A stretch of DNA of 64,000 bases from Aristolochia californica (lineage: Eukaryota; Streptophyta; Magnoliopsida; Piperales; Aristolochiaceae), in assembly GCA_029961685.1 (NCBI GenBank), contig JARWKL010000010.1, positions 2,728,001-2,792,000 of the forward strand, read 5' to 3'. The notes beneath the pieces were generated by a model that saw nothing but the letters and a program-made list of their open reading frames with translations, searched no databases and was not told the DNA's origin. The translations under genes were made by a program, and so were the position numbers. Below are positions 11,101-23,398 of this stretch, one piece after another (within the stretch, counting starts at the first letter, position 1; each line of letters opens with the position of its first letter).

Positions 11101-14100
11101 GCACGAAACCTAACAACTGCATCCTGCTGACACTGCAACTTCATGATGTTTGTAATATGAAGTTCAAGCCAATGAAGACCTTAGATCATCAATGTTTATT
11201 GTGTTCTGGAATGATTCAGAAAATCAAAAATAGAAATTAAACGAGAAAAGGAACCTCAGTGACATGTGAACCAATAAGGAAATCCTGAAGAGCAAGCTTT
11301 CGATGTATTAAACAATGGAGCCGTGGAACCTGAATTATATAATCAACACATTCAATATCAACCACCAAGCCCACTTAAGGTTATAAAATCATAGCAGAGA
11401 AACTAAAAAATACTTAATCCAACTATTCAGGTTATGACTTGATATGTGAAGGCACAGCAGCAGATTTCAAAGCTTATGTGTCAAGGGTAAATATCCTGAG
11501 CCACCAACAACAGCTCGATCATGGCCCAAAAAATCCATGATATTTGCAATCCAGTCAGTGGCCCTATATGATCCCAACCAGCCTACAAGACACCATTTTA
11601 CTTGGGAGTAAGAAATGCAAATGACAAGATTTTTTCAGCCTCTTCCACTCTACAGATGAGAGTAGACAGTGATTGTAGACAGCAAGAGTAATATTACTCA
11701 TGTATATCCAAAGACTGGAAGAAGCATGCACCTCTACTATTCCTCTTTAGAAATTGGTTTATCAGGTTTAATGCACATGAATGCTTGTAAACAAAGTTAC
11801 TGCAACTGAAGACACTTGTAATAGGTAAATAATACTACAGACCTTACTAGGAGGCAAATGAGCCAAAGCATCATCACAAAGGCCATCCATGAGCTCATCT
11901 GAATCAGTCTTATGAACAACAAGCTCTGGATCAAAAGTGAATACTCCAATGAACTCAACAACATCATTCAGCTTTAGATCACTTTCCAAAGAATCATATA
12001 TCTACAGTACAAAAAGGCCCAAAACTGAAGTTTTCAGAATAGCATAGAAACAGAGAGAAGCAGGAAAGTAGACAAAGACGGGAAAATACAAATTTGGCTT
12101 CCTCTCACAGTTAGAACTATTTAAACAGAAAAAGAAGAGGGAATAATTCCTAGTGTTTTACAAGTCAATGGTAACAAAAGTTTTTACCTTAACAAGACAT
12201 GAAAGAGACTTTGTATTAAAATCAGGTACCATGGAGATGTCTGCCACATGACCATGAGAACCATGGGATGCCTGAAGTACCAGGGAAGGAAGTTCCTCTT
12301 CCCGCTAAAAGAAGAAACAAGAAAATAATTATTCCAGCCTTAGTCGAGAACTAGCAATTTACATGCATAATGTGAAAGCAAAAACAATACATGAAGAAAG
12401 AAAGAAAGAGAAAATATTCCTCAATTTCAGGACTTTGTGTTCCAATAACAGATTTTCTGTTTTAAGACATGCCTTTTTAAACCCCGGCTGGGGATACTTA
12501 CAAATCAGTTACATTCCCAGCCTAAACATGGCAATGATCAGTTTGAATTTTAGGGTCATACAGAGGTTTTCAGGGGCAGGGTAAATGAATTTGCAAAAAC
12601 TGTCACCTATGGGAGTTTATTCACACTTTAACTATTTAAATTCCACTTTTTACATTGTGCAGCTCATATACTTTCATTATTAAAGAGAATTTTTATTCTA
12701 AATGTTCTGAAAAAATATTTTCATTTGTATTAAGCAAGAAAATAAAAAATAGAGATTTAAGACAGGTTGTTGAAGTGGAACAAGTGGGGTGCTGTTATTT
12801 GTGTCACAGGAGTAGTTCATGAGAAGAAACTAATATAAACTGTATCTGTACCATCCCTAGCTGAAGATCTCATCTGTCCAAAAAGACACCCATAAATCCA
12901 AATTGAGGCCCTTGACTTTCTGGAAGAAGGTAGAAATCTCACCCCATCTGAATACTCACACAAAAATGCAGCATGATCCTTGCTCCGGAACTTAATTAAT
13001 TAGGAGAGGATCCTTTGAAAACAACACACTCGATACAAATGGCTGAAAGAAGGGATGCCAACACTCGTTTCTTTCAGTCAATTGCCTCGATCCAAGGTCA
13101 ATCTAACAGAATCATCTCCCTCCACATTGACAATGCCCTGACTTCTGATAGATCTGATATTACTAACAAAATCCTGAGTTTCTACACAAGTCTATACACA
13201 AAGGAAACTGTCGACAAGACTTTCCTTGATCACATTCCCATGAAACATCTTTCCTCTCAACAAAAAGATGGCCTCAAGAGACCTTTATCTAGCAAAGAGG
13301 AGGAGACACACATGCTTATGCCCCTTAATAAAGCCCCCAAACCTGAGTGATTCAATGGAGAATTCTTCAGAGCTCATGGGCTATTTTTGCCAAAGACATC
13401 AAAACAATGATGGAAAACTTTCACAAAGAATCTCCTTCCAAAATTTGGATGCCACATTCATCACCTCCATCCCAAAAAACAAAGATGTTGAGTCAATCAC
13501 AAACTTTAGACCAATTAGTTTGATCTCAGTCTAAAAAATCATTGTTAGAATCCTTTAAAACAGACTAAATTCAGTTCTACCCTACATCATCAATAAGGAG
13601 CAAAGCTCATTTATTAAAGGGAGGGTCATTCTTGATGCAGCTATGGTTGTTCACAAGACCATCGATTGCTTCAAACCTGACTTTTGACCTATGATCATGT
13701 TGAAGCTAGACTTCAAGAAACCATTTGATATATCCCTAAACCCCAACATCATGGGATTTGGAGAACAATGGAGGTTCTAGATATCCAAATATTTATCTTC
13801 ACCCAATACTCAATCCTAATCAATGGAGGAACCTGCAATTAATTAAGAAGTTCAAGAGGTCTTCACCAGGAGATCCGATGTCCCCACGACTCTTCAATAT
13901 TATTGTTGAAGCCCTTCCAAGCCTCTTTAAACTTGCTATTGAGATTGGATAGCAAAATCCTCTCTTTGCTGATGGTCGTTTAGATATCCCCCTAATGCAG
14001 TTTATTAATGACACTATCATATTTGGTGAAGGGAATCCTGATCAGGTTTTGAACATTAAAGCCCTCCACGTCTTTGAGATGATGTCTGATTAAAGAATAA

Positions 14101-17100
14101 ACTGAACTCTATTCAAATTCAACATTAGCCAAACCCATACATAAAGCTTTTGGCCACCAAAATTGGATGCCACACTGGTTCCCTGCCCCATACCTATATA
14201 TGGCTTCCCATTATTCATTGGTCGTAATGACAAATCCCTTTGGAATCTAGTTATTAAGAAGTTTCATATTAGATTATCCACTTGGTGAGAAGGGCAGCAT
14301 TTTTGTTGTTCTGATGTGTCAAGTGCCAAGGCCACCTCGACTCTTTAATTTGCAAACGTCCCCGCATTTAATCAAGTGGTGTTTGAAACCATCTAAAGCT
14401 CCCCCCCAAAGAAAATCTCTCATCAGTTTTTCAATGTGATTTGCGATACTAGCTAGGCAATGGAAGAAGCATTGGGGTGCCCACCAGCAAAACCCTCTCT
14501 CGCTTATGTTCGTTTAGGTATCCCCTTGATGCAATTCCTTGATGACACTATCATATTAGGTGAAGGGAATCCCAATCAGCTTCTAAACATTAAGGCCTTC
14601 CACATCTTCAAGATGATGTCTGGTCGAAGAATCATCAAGAAGAAAAGTATTCTATTGGGATTCAACATTTGCCAAACCCAAACATAAAGCTTTTGACTGC
14701 CAAAACTAGATGCCACACTAGTTCCTTCCCTGACACATACATTGGCCTCCTATTATTCACTAATTACAATGACAAATCCCTCTAGAATCCAATCATTAAG
14801 AAGCCTCACACTAGACTATCTACTTGAAAGGGAAAGCACCTCTCAAAGGTAGGGAGAGTCACTTTGATCCAATCTTGTTTAGTGGGCTCCTAGCATATTT
14901 TTTTCCTTCCTCTATTGCCCAACTAGTATCGCAAGCCACATTGAAAAAACTCATGAGAGAGTTTTGATGAATTTATAAAAAAGAGAAATAATTTGTTGAC
15001 TTAATTATAACCAAGTACAATGAGCTTCTAATTATGATAGAGAAAACGAGTAGAATCATATTACAATTAAACTATCCTTATCCTAAATACACCTAAAGTC
15101 AAACACTAAAAAATAAGTCCTAACACAATTAAACAACTGAACATAAATACAAAAATAACACCTTTAAACTGAACCCCTTCCATAAGACCTTCCCTTGAGA
15201 CTCTTATTAAACTCCACCATATTAATTCTAGTTTTGTGAGACTTTCTGCTGTGAGAGTAATGTAAGACTCTTTCGCACTTGTTTTTCGACAATTTTTTTT
15301 GGAGGGAAGCTTCAGATGGTTTTGAACATCACTTAATTAAATGGTGGGACATTTGCAAACTGAAGGGTCTAGGCAGCCTTGGCTTTTGGCACATCAAGAC
15401 TACAAAATGTTGCCCTTTTCACCAAGTGGTGTTGGAGATTGAATCTCCATCCCTTGCTCCCTTGGTGCGACTTTGTGATTAGAAAAATGGGTGGAACCAA
15501 TGACACATTGTGGTTGGGCATTGGATCAACACACTGGCTCTCTCCTATTTGGCGATATATTTCCCATACATTCCACCATTTCAAGGACACTATTCATACT
15601 ATTGCTGGGAATGGACTCAAAACCCACTTCTAGAATGACCTTAGGGCAACCAACACCCCTCTCTAGCTCATCTTTCGGTTAGCAAACAACCAAGGAATCA
15701 CCTTAGCCAAGGAAATTGGGAAAGGCGATCTCCAAAGCATTGTCTGGACTGATCTTTTTTGGAGACCTCTCAACGACCTTGAAGCCATTGAGGTTAGTGC
15801 CTTTCTAAAGGAGTTAGATCAGCTATACTTAATGCCTTCCCTAGGGGACAAGCTCATTTGGTGCCTTGCATCTGACGGTATTTTCTCTATCTTGCCTTAC
15901 TATAATATGCTCTCAACAATTGCTTTTATCCATGTTCTGGCCCCCACACCAAAAGTTGAGAAAGCTTGGCATATTTATATGGGCCATACAGGATGACGTT
16001 TTTTGTCTAGAGTGCATTCCCCAACAAAATCATTTCCAAAGACAATCCTTCCAAGAGGGGTTCCTTGCAATCCTCCCTAGCATGTGATCTATGTGGAGTT
16101 ATCAAACAAAAATATTGATTACATCCTTGTTCATTGCCCATACTCCTTGTGAATTTGGGCCTTTTTCTTCAACGAGTTTGAGCAATCGATTTGCACTCTA
16201 GCTTCATTGATCTCTACCTAGATACCTCTTCCCTTCCTCAGTAAATGCATGACAAAGGCTTGCTTGACTATCATCCCTTGGGGCCTAGGGCTTGAGCAAA
16301 GCCAAAGGATCTTCAACCAAGCCTCCACTGATTGGTCCACCACAACAGATAAGAATCTCACTCGCATCATCTCCTAACTACTCAAGTTTGATGTCTTCTT
16401 TGATATCAGTGGTAGTTTGGTCTTTTGTCGCTGGTGTTTCCTTCCCCAAGACTGCTGCCACTACTAAGTGGCTTCCCCACAATGAGAGTATCATTAAACT
16501 CAATTTTGATGGCTCCTCTCTTGGGAACCCCAAACATGCTGGCTTTGGAGGAGTCTTTTGGGATTCCTTTGGTGCTTTTCTCACCTCATATGCAGGACCT
16601 CAAGGCTCATCTTATTCCATCTCTGTTGAGCTACATGCCTTAATACATGGATTAAAGATTTTTAGAGATCGCTTCTAGGGCATGCTATATGTTGAAGGAG
16701 ATTTTGCAATTGACATCAGCTGGTCCTCAAGAGGAAAGGACCCTCCCTAGCTAGTTTGGCCTTGTTTTTCTAAAATTCAAGAACTTCGATTCCCTACTTC
16801 TAATTGGTCCCATGATCCAAGATCAGCTAATTGTTTTGCAGACTCCATGGCTAAAGAGGGGGTCACCTCCAATCCTTCATCGTAAGAGGACTTCCCTCTT
16901 AACTTTTTGCCTTCTTTGTTTTTGTGCCTTCGAGCCTTAATTACAAACACACCGAAATAATTACAATATGTCGCTCCAATACTAATAAGGTAGATTCTAG
17001 AAAGAAATCAAGGGAGAGATTAACTTCTAAAATAAATGCTACATGTTTCTCGCAATCCTCGTTTGCTAACGAATGAAACAAAACCTAGCTGACACTTTGG

Positions 17101-18699
17101 CAGCTAGTCACTTAAAAAGGTGCCCTCTTCATTTATAAGTTCAATGTCCATCCACAATTCAATATGTAGACACTAATGTTTAAGGCTAAAGTGACTTTTC
17201 AAATCTAATTTTGAGCTATCTACAATGCGTGGAATGCAACATACATTTTTCTAGATCACCAACCTTACCAAGAAAGCAAGACAACACACACACACATACA
17301 CACACACACACACACAGCCATAAAAAAACATATATACCTTCTTCTTGGAGCATGATGATGTACCACCAAGTTCTGAATTAGAACCCTGAGAATGCAACCC
17401 AATTAATTAAAAGAAAAGACAAGGCATGATGACAAAACAGATCTGAATTGCTAAAAGACTGTATGTTACATTTGATTCCATGTCCTCGACATTTGGATGC
17501 CTAGGTCTCTTTTCACCATGTTGAGTAGAGGACATGGCTTTGTATCTGTCTAATAGAGGTGAAGAAGAGTATGACTGCACACTCCAAGAGTTCTGACCTG
17601 GAACCTGAGAAAGAAAAAATATGAAAAAGGAAACGAGTCTCACAAAGTTCTAAGCTCCAGAATTTTATATGAATGTTCATGCACTCCTCCTTCATAGAAA
17701 AGAACCCGAGAACCTAATTTGGAAGAATTACCTGAACGCAGTATAGGAGGCTTCGCTCCCAGATTTGCATTTCTGGCCCCGGACCCATGTCAACAGATGA
17801 GACATCAGCAAATTTGTTAGTCCTCCAAGTTGGGCCATCCTGTAAAGAGAAAAACGGCATCTGAGTAAAATTGGATGAAGTGGACTTTTCAAATATTTGA
17901 AATTCACAAATTAGCACTGTAAATTTTACTGAAAAGAAATTTTGATGAAGAATAGAAATCAGCAAACGAAAACAACCTTGAAGGCGCCAACGTAGAACTC
18001 ACTACCGAGCATGTCCTGAACCATTCCCCGGAACCGCACCAGAGAATTTGGCTGAATCCATCGCTGGTTTTCCGTGTCTAGGAAAGGGACCTGAGGCAGA
18101 ATGGGATGAATCCATTCGTTTCAGTAAAAATAAATGGCGAAGTCAACCTTTTTCAACACAACAGGGAGGATCACCATTAAACACAGCATCTAAAGGGGGC
18201 AGACTATCTTACAGAGATCTTGGTTTAAGTGTCGGTGGTTTGAGGTACATCGAGCATTTGAAACCAACATTAAAAAAGATAAAGAAAGAAAAAGGCTTCC
18301 TATCTCAGATAGAACGTCAAGGTGATGATGATGAACAGGGATACTACAGAAAAGAGAATGAGAATTTTAACGAAAATAGGCGGAAACAAGAAATAGATCA
18401 CCCAAAGTAAAACTTGAAGTAGTGCATGGCAAACTTTGTCGGGAGAAGTTAACCCTCAATAAGTTCTAAATGAAAATAGATGAATTCAACAAACAAGAGA
18501 GAGAACAAGGAAAACAAAATTGTACCTGAGAAAGGCCACCTTCGTCAAACAAAAACTTCTGAAAGACGTCTACAGCTCCCCAATCTTTGTTGCTGAGACT
18601 TGCTGGATCGAATCGGTCCGACGCACTCACTGCCCTCTCGAATGACAATCGTACTGCTCCGAGAGGATTCAGCAAGCAATCGAAAGCGGGGCCCACCAT
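8174..18699 (-). CDS. ETG1: MCM-binding protein (ETG1/MCMBP), complete, 14 exons
   Basis: ETG1 binds the MCM2-7 helicase in the nucleus and acts in unloading it and in sister-chromatid cohesion during S phase. Exons on the minus strand: 18699-18526, 18090-17977, 17839-17732, 17604-17470, 17385-17338, 12304-12188, 12001-11843, 11329-11255, 11003-10890, 10275-10073, 9937-9802, 9724-9497, 8463-8396, 8288-8174. The sum is 1794 nt, or 597 aa plus TGA, with every junction GT-AG and in phase; Arabidopsis ETG1 is about 590 aa. The protein starts MVGPAFDCLLNPLGAV. Landmarks are LVRFRGMVQDMLGSEFY, ESDLKLNDVVEFIGV, SCLVK before exon 7, ISGTLNSVGVANVRLL and the end EHWQMVKELERLRKERLK, all typical of the MCM_bind family. 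The start was chosen from that conserved N-terminus. The open frame continues upstream with in-frame ATGs at 18780 and 18918. Intron 5 (17337-12305) is 5.0 kb because of a LINE insertion. Confidence 0.95.
12970..16900 (+). mobile_element. Decayed LINE in ETG1 intron 5, antisense to the gene
   Basis: In order on the plus strand: an endonuclease-RT linker and RT N-terminus at 13015-13530 (AERRDANTRFFQSIASI, SITNFRPISLISV); RT core with the catalytic-type motif LMQFLDDTIILGEG at 14527-14568; a post-RT segment (LIKWWDICKLKGLGSLGFWH) at 15290-15480; a zf-RVT-like part near 15850; and an RNase H domain (IIKLNFDGSSLGNPKHAGFG) at 16460-16680. The RNase H tail typifies a group of plant L1-type LINEs. 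Stops and frameshifts throughout make it inactive. The RT C-terminal part occurs twice (about 13972-14295 and 14504-14835), and a solo LTR interrupts it at 14965-15291. Confidence 0.85.
14965..15291 (-). mobile_element. Solo Copia-type LTR nested in the LINE
   Basis: In minus orientation the sequence runs TGTCGAAAAACAAG ... AAATTCATCA and is homologous to the LTRs at 21130-21469 and 23399-23737. It shares the repeated AGACTCTT/GAGACTTTC motifs and the 'TTAATTGTGTTAGGACT' stretch. The LINE reads LMREF into it and resumes with TTTTTTGG(AGG) after it. The flanking bases agttt/atttt are a plausible eroded 5-bp target duplication. Confidence 0.75.
17281..17316. repeat. (CA)n microsatellite in ETG1 intron 5
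   Basis: A run of CA dinucleotides with one CATA interruption, about 25 nt inside intron 5 from the exon 5 donor. Confidence 0.9.
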
Positions 18700-18800
18700 T
18701 TCCTCTTCTTCCTCTGTCTCTGCTCGGTAGTAGCGACCGCGTGCGCAGGGGGGAAGAGACTGTTCTGTCAATAGAAACATCGGGGAAAAGTTAAGGCCTT

Positions 18801-18870
18801 TTTCCCGCCAAATGTGAGTCTCCCTCACGGCTTTCCCGCCAAATGTGAGCCTCTCGCCTGGCTTTCCCGC
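18801..18870. promoter_or_regulatory. Three E2F-type sites spaced 31 bp apart upstream of ETG1
   Basis: TTTCCCGCC occurs at 18801-18809 and 18832-18840, and TTTCCCGC at 18863-18870. They lie 102-171 bp upstream of the ETG1 ATG at 18699. The first two sit in a clear tandem repeat: each site is followed by AAATGTGAG, and the 31-bp spacing is exact for all three. TTTCCCGC(C) matches the plant E2F/DP consensus TTTSSCGC. ETG1 was named as an E2F target in Arabidopsis, so the location fits S-phase control. Confidence 0.85.
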
Positions 18871-18918
18871 TGATTTTCCTATATCGTTCCCGTCATTTCG
18901 TACCGTTAGCGGTGTCAT

Positions 18919-19407
18919 GATCTAGCACTCACTAATCCTCAAGCTGGTGGGCCCATAATCTAGCCTTTAAATTATTAGTTGTGCAATCTATCATACTTAT
19001 TTTATTATAAAAATTTACATACATATAAGGGTATTTTAGTAGTTTATCTTTAAACTATTTCTTGATCTATTATTTTTATTTTTTATAAAAATAAGTACTA
19101 AGGGTATTTTAGTAATTTACCTTTAAAGATATCTTATATTGTTATAACTAAATATAAAAATTATTTTTTTAATTAATACACACAATAAAAATAGTAGTAG
19201 GGTTTAGGGCCACGTCTAGGGTTTATGGTGTTAGGGCATTAGGGTTAAATTTACCTTTTTATTAAGCTCTTATAAGATTATAACAAGGGTGTTAGGGCCG
19301 CATCTCGAATCTAACATGGAAAAAAAAAAATTAGTAGACATAGATACTAGATTTATACAAACATCTCTTTTGCATCATTTTCGATTCTTATAAATAAAGC
19401 AAAAAGA
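18919..19407. other. AT-rich intergenic stretch
   Basis: No gene is seen. There is a short imperfect repeat of AAGGGTATTTTAGTA...TTTACCTTTAAA at about 19027 and 19095, and a run of GGGTTTAGGG-like bases near 19200-19260. Confidence 0.5.
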
Positions 19408-19732
19408 GTGGTGAATTTATAGAAAAAGATAATTCGTTTACTTAATAATAAGTGATTACAATGAGTTTCTATTTATAATAGAGGAAAATTATAAAATAAG
19501 ATTATAAATTAACTACCCATATCTCAGTTACACTCAAAATCAAATACTTAAAGATAAGTCTTAGAGTAATTAAACAACTGAACAAGAATAGAAGACTAAC
19601 ATAACTCAAACTCCTCTAACTGAAATATTTTTGTGAGACTTCTTCCTATGATACTCCTATAAGATTTTATCATATTATTTGTTGTTCTATGAGACTTCTT
19701 TCTGTGAGAGTTGTGTAAGACTCTTTCGTATA
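19408..19732 (-). mobile_element. Copia-type LTR, minus orientation, with adjacent PPT
   Basis: Homologous in reverse to the LTR at 21130-21469 (shared GAGACTTCT, TGATTACAATGAGTTTC and TTAAACAACTGAAC stretches). Its inner side reads, on the minus strand, GCTCGAGGGGGAAT at 19745-19732, a polypurine tract. This is therefore the 3' LTR of a minus-strand element whose interior would lie at higher coordinates. Confidence 0.65.
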
Positions 19733-21129
19733 TTCCCCCTCGAGCAGGAGTTTATAACTCTAACTTGTAAGGAAAAAGATTTTTGGTCTTCAATTTTTCT
19801 TTAGCTAAAAAATCTTCTTCATAGATACAAATTTTTCATCTTTTGTTCTCCCCTTATTTGATTATTTTGGTCATATAAAATAAAATACTTTTTAATTTAT
19901 ACTTCCTCTTCTACTTCTCCCCTCGGTTATGGATAAAAATGACACAGAAACCTAGCTAGGACAAAAAAAATATGGGAGAAAAAAATTTCTCCTAGTTGTA
20001 TGACAATATTCTATACACTAGTAAAAAATGTTCAGTCTATAAAAAACTTCACTCAATTTCGAAGGCAATAAAAATACCTAATTTTAGGACACGAAAAAAA
20101 AATTATTCACTATTCAGGGTAGCTCAAACAAAAATCATCTCTTTGGTGAAGAATGAAAAACTTGATTTAACTTGGATATTGGGCACACTCCTATATTTTG
20201 TAGGTAATGGATCTAGGCATTGCTCCAAAGCGATAAAAATGATAAATTGAAGAAATACTAGAGGAACACAAGGATAGTTGCACATCATAATTCAAATGGA
20301 AGGAGGCGACAATGCAATAATCTACTGCCAAAATTTAACTCTAGAAACTTTGGATAGAAGGAGATGGAAATGCAACACTCTGCTTGAGACCGTTTTTAAA
20401 GAAAATAATAAGGACATTCTTATCAAATTAATAATAAGTGTGACCCTTTTTTTGAAAAAAAAAAAAACAAGGGAGATTGTAATGGTAGATCTGTAAAAAT
20501 AACAAACATCAAGTTGGTCCAAGTATGGCCTCGAATAATATTTTTGGGTGGTGAGCATAATTTTGTAAGATGATGGTACAACAGATACACAATCGATGTA
20601 GACAAGTAAGCCAACTTTAGAAATCAAACTGTAGGCAAAGGATCCCTACAATTACCTCCAAGAGGGGGAGAAAAGAATGAGAAATATGAAGGATGAGGTA
20701 GGTGACAAAACCTACCACGAAGGATTCTACAAGCTGAATTAAGCTTGGTCACTTTAATTACTCTATTGGTATGATTTACGTCTTGTTCTTAGTTTTTTTA
20801 CAGGTAAGAACTTAGCTTGGAAGTTGAGTGCTACATTGTTCGCCTCCTTTCGACTCATCTATTGTTCCACTAAGTGGCTTATTCTTAATTGAAATTTAAG
20901 TGTTGCATTGTACGCCTCTTATTGATTTGAAGTATGGGTGTTGCTATCATTTGAGAAGAAGTACGAGGTACAAAAAAGAATTCCACTTGTTTTAGTAATC
21001 ATATTTTATATGATCACAATATCTAAGTCGAGGCGAATACAATATGGAGAACTTTTTTAGCAGAAAGATTAAAGACTAAATTTTTTTTTCCATACAAGTT
21101 GAAGTTATATACTCTAGCTTGAGGGGGAG
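19733..21129. mobile_element. Internal remnants between two facing Copia 3' LTRs
   Basis: Both borders are polypurine tracts: 19733-19745 on minus and GAGGGGGAG at 21121-21129 on plus. The roughly 70 bases inside each border are similar when one side is reversed (for example ACAAGTTAGAGTTATA against ACAAGTTGAAGTTATA). Only short open frames occur and no pol domain is seen, so the interior is largely lost. Confidence 0.5.
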
Positions 21130-21469
21130 TGTTGAGGAGCAACTATGGAAGAGTTTTACATGACTATCACAAAAAAAAGTCTCATATAACAATAATTAAT
21201 ATGACGGAATCTTATAGAAGTCTCATGGGAGAAAGTCTCATAAGTGTATCTTAGCTAAAAGGAGTTTTAGTTATTTTAGCCTTTTATTTATGTTTAGTTT
21301 TTTAATTATTCTATGACTTATTTTTTAGAGTCATACTTTGGGTGTGACTGAGACGTGAGTAGTTTAACAGAAATCCAAGTTTACTTGTTTCCTTTGTTAT
21401 AAATAGAGGCACATTGTACTCCATTACAATCAAGTTAATGTATTATTTCTTTGTTTAAAAAATTCAACA
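21130..21469 (+). mobile_element. Copia-type 3' LTR, plus orientation (340 bp)
   Basis: Starts TGTTGAGGAGC directly after the polypurine tract and ends AAAAAATTCAACA. The TGTTGA/TCAACA ends are inverted, as expected for an LTR. It carries an internal TATAAATAGAGG transcription-start-like segment near 21401. Confidence 0.8.
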
Positions 21470-23398
21470 ATGTATTTATGGGTTTAACTTGGATTTTTAC
21501 AAGAGAAATATAAGGCTTCTTTCACTAGATTTTGAGGTTCATGCTTCAACCTTTGCCTGTTATTTGGATTTCACCCTTTGGAGTGCTTTAGGGACAACTT
21601 AACCTTTTTGTATTTATCACTTCTAGATGTCTGGTTTTTATGTATTTTATATTTTGGCTTTAAATTTATTTGAACATCCTTTTTCTTTTGCACATTGACA
21701 AGTATCTTGAACAAACGTGCTTTAAAAATAGTGATCTAAACATGTGAAATTTATTAAGATATAATGAAGCAAACCATTGTTGGCTTAGGTTGACTCAAGT
21801 CTCGTATATTGATGATAACAAAATTAAAACTGCTTGAGCTAATAATTATAATTCGAGTATTTCAGATACATTTTATTCAAGAAACACAAAATCAAGGTCT
21901 ATGAGGAAGAATCAGCAAAGTCATTACAAAGTCTTCATGCCAGAATGAAATGCTGAGTCATCTTGAAGAAACACCTACAAAGAAGTTCGAAGACTTGAAG
22001 ACCTAAAATCAAGAAATTTTTTAAATCTTAAGAACACTAATTTTTAAGAGGATCACCAACTAAATTGCAAACCTAAGGTATATATATGTGTGCATTAGAG
22101 CTTTAGGACATGCAATTTTTCTCTAAAATCGTGTTTTATCAATGCATACAAATGTTTTAGAAACTTTAATTCCCTTGGAAATAGCCTAAATCATGCTTAT
22201 AAATCATTTTTTCACATTGGTAGTAGGCATGATAAATCATCCTGTATAGGCTTGATTGATCATTTAGAATGCAGTCATATAGATTTTGTAAAGCATGATT
22301 GATCATACAGAATGGTGTTAGGCAAGATTCATAAAGCATGATCTGTCATCTTATACAAGCATAAATGATCATCCCAAAGGCATGATTGACCATACAAAAC
22401 ATTGCCAAGCCAATTTTTTTAAAATACGATTGAAATCGATGAGGCATGATTGATAAACCTATTTTGTAAAGGGTTTCAAATTGGTTGATTGGTGCCTTGA
22501 TCAATCATTAGACTTAGGGAACACGGAATATAACCATTATGCATGATTGATTAGTCATACATTTTCATTAATCGATCAATTTTTGTAAATTTTTATTTTA
22601 AAAAAAAATTGTTTTAGCTAGGGATCTTATAAGTATGCTCCCAAACTCATTCGAGAGCATTCATTGAGCATCTAATGGCAAACCAAACTTTTCATAAAAA
22701 AATTTGAATCTTGAAATTCTGATTTTACCCTTTTCGAAAGAAAAGGATACATTTGCCTAAATTCTTAAAAAAAAATCAAATTTCTTGGCATTCTTTATTC
22801 AATCAAAGGTCCACATAATCCCTTGACGTGCTTGAAGGATTGGAAGCTTGGGCCTCACAGTTATCTCTCCAAAAAGGTATAAGTTTTTCATTTTTCTTTT
22901 GTATTTTCACTTTTTTTTAAAGAGAAATAGAATCTAGTTGCAAGAAGATCTTTTGGGAGAGATTGGATAAGTGTAATTGGATATTAAACTTGCCTTAAAA
23001 AGAGCGGGTCAATCTCTTAGTAATTTTTGGCTACTAAAGCAAAATTAGTAAATTTTTCCTAAGCAAGGTTTTTGGGCAGTGATAACCACTAACGAAACAT
23101 CGATAACAAAAAACTTTGGCCTCCTTGTGGTTATGTGCATTTGATCACATTTTTACATAATTGTTACTTTGAATTGCACCACAAACACTTGAATTTTCAT
23201 TTTATACTCAATTCACTCCTCTCTTGAGATGCCACCTAGACCAACAAAAAATAATTTACTTCACTTGTGTAATGATAACACAAGTGTTTTTTTTCATGTA
23301 ATAAATAAAGTCGATCATCATTAATGCAATTTTATATAATTTTCTTTGATAGGAGAAGTATTTTACCTTCAATATTTCAATGTGGAGAATTTAGTTTG
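21470..23398. other. Gene-free AT-rich stretch
   Basis: No exon-like frame or known domain. The part 22140-22570 repeats short TGATTGATCAT and CATGATTGATC motifs irregularly. It is probably old transposon sequence. Confidence 0.4.

Noticed and set aside
22140..22570. Possible CRISPR-like or satellite array of TGATTGATCAT motifs
   Set aside because: Spacing and length are irregular and the motifs are short; a plant nuclear context makes CRISPR irrelevant.
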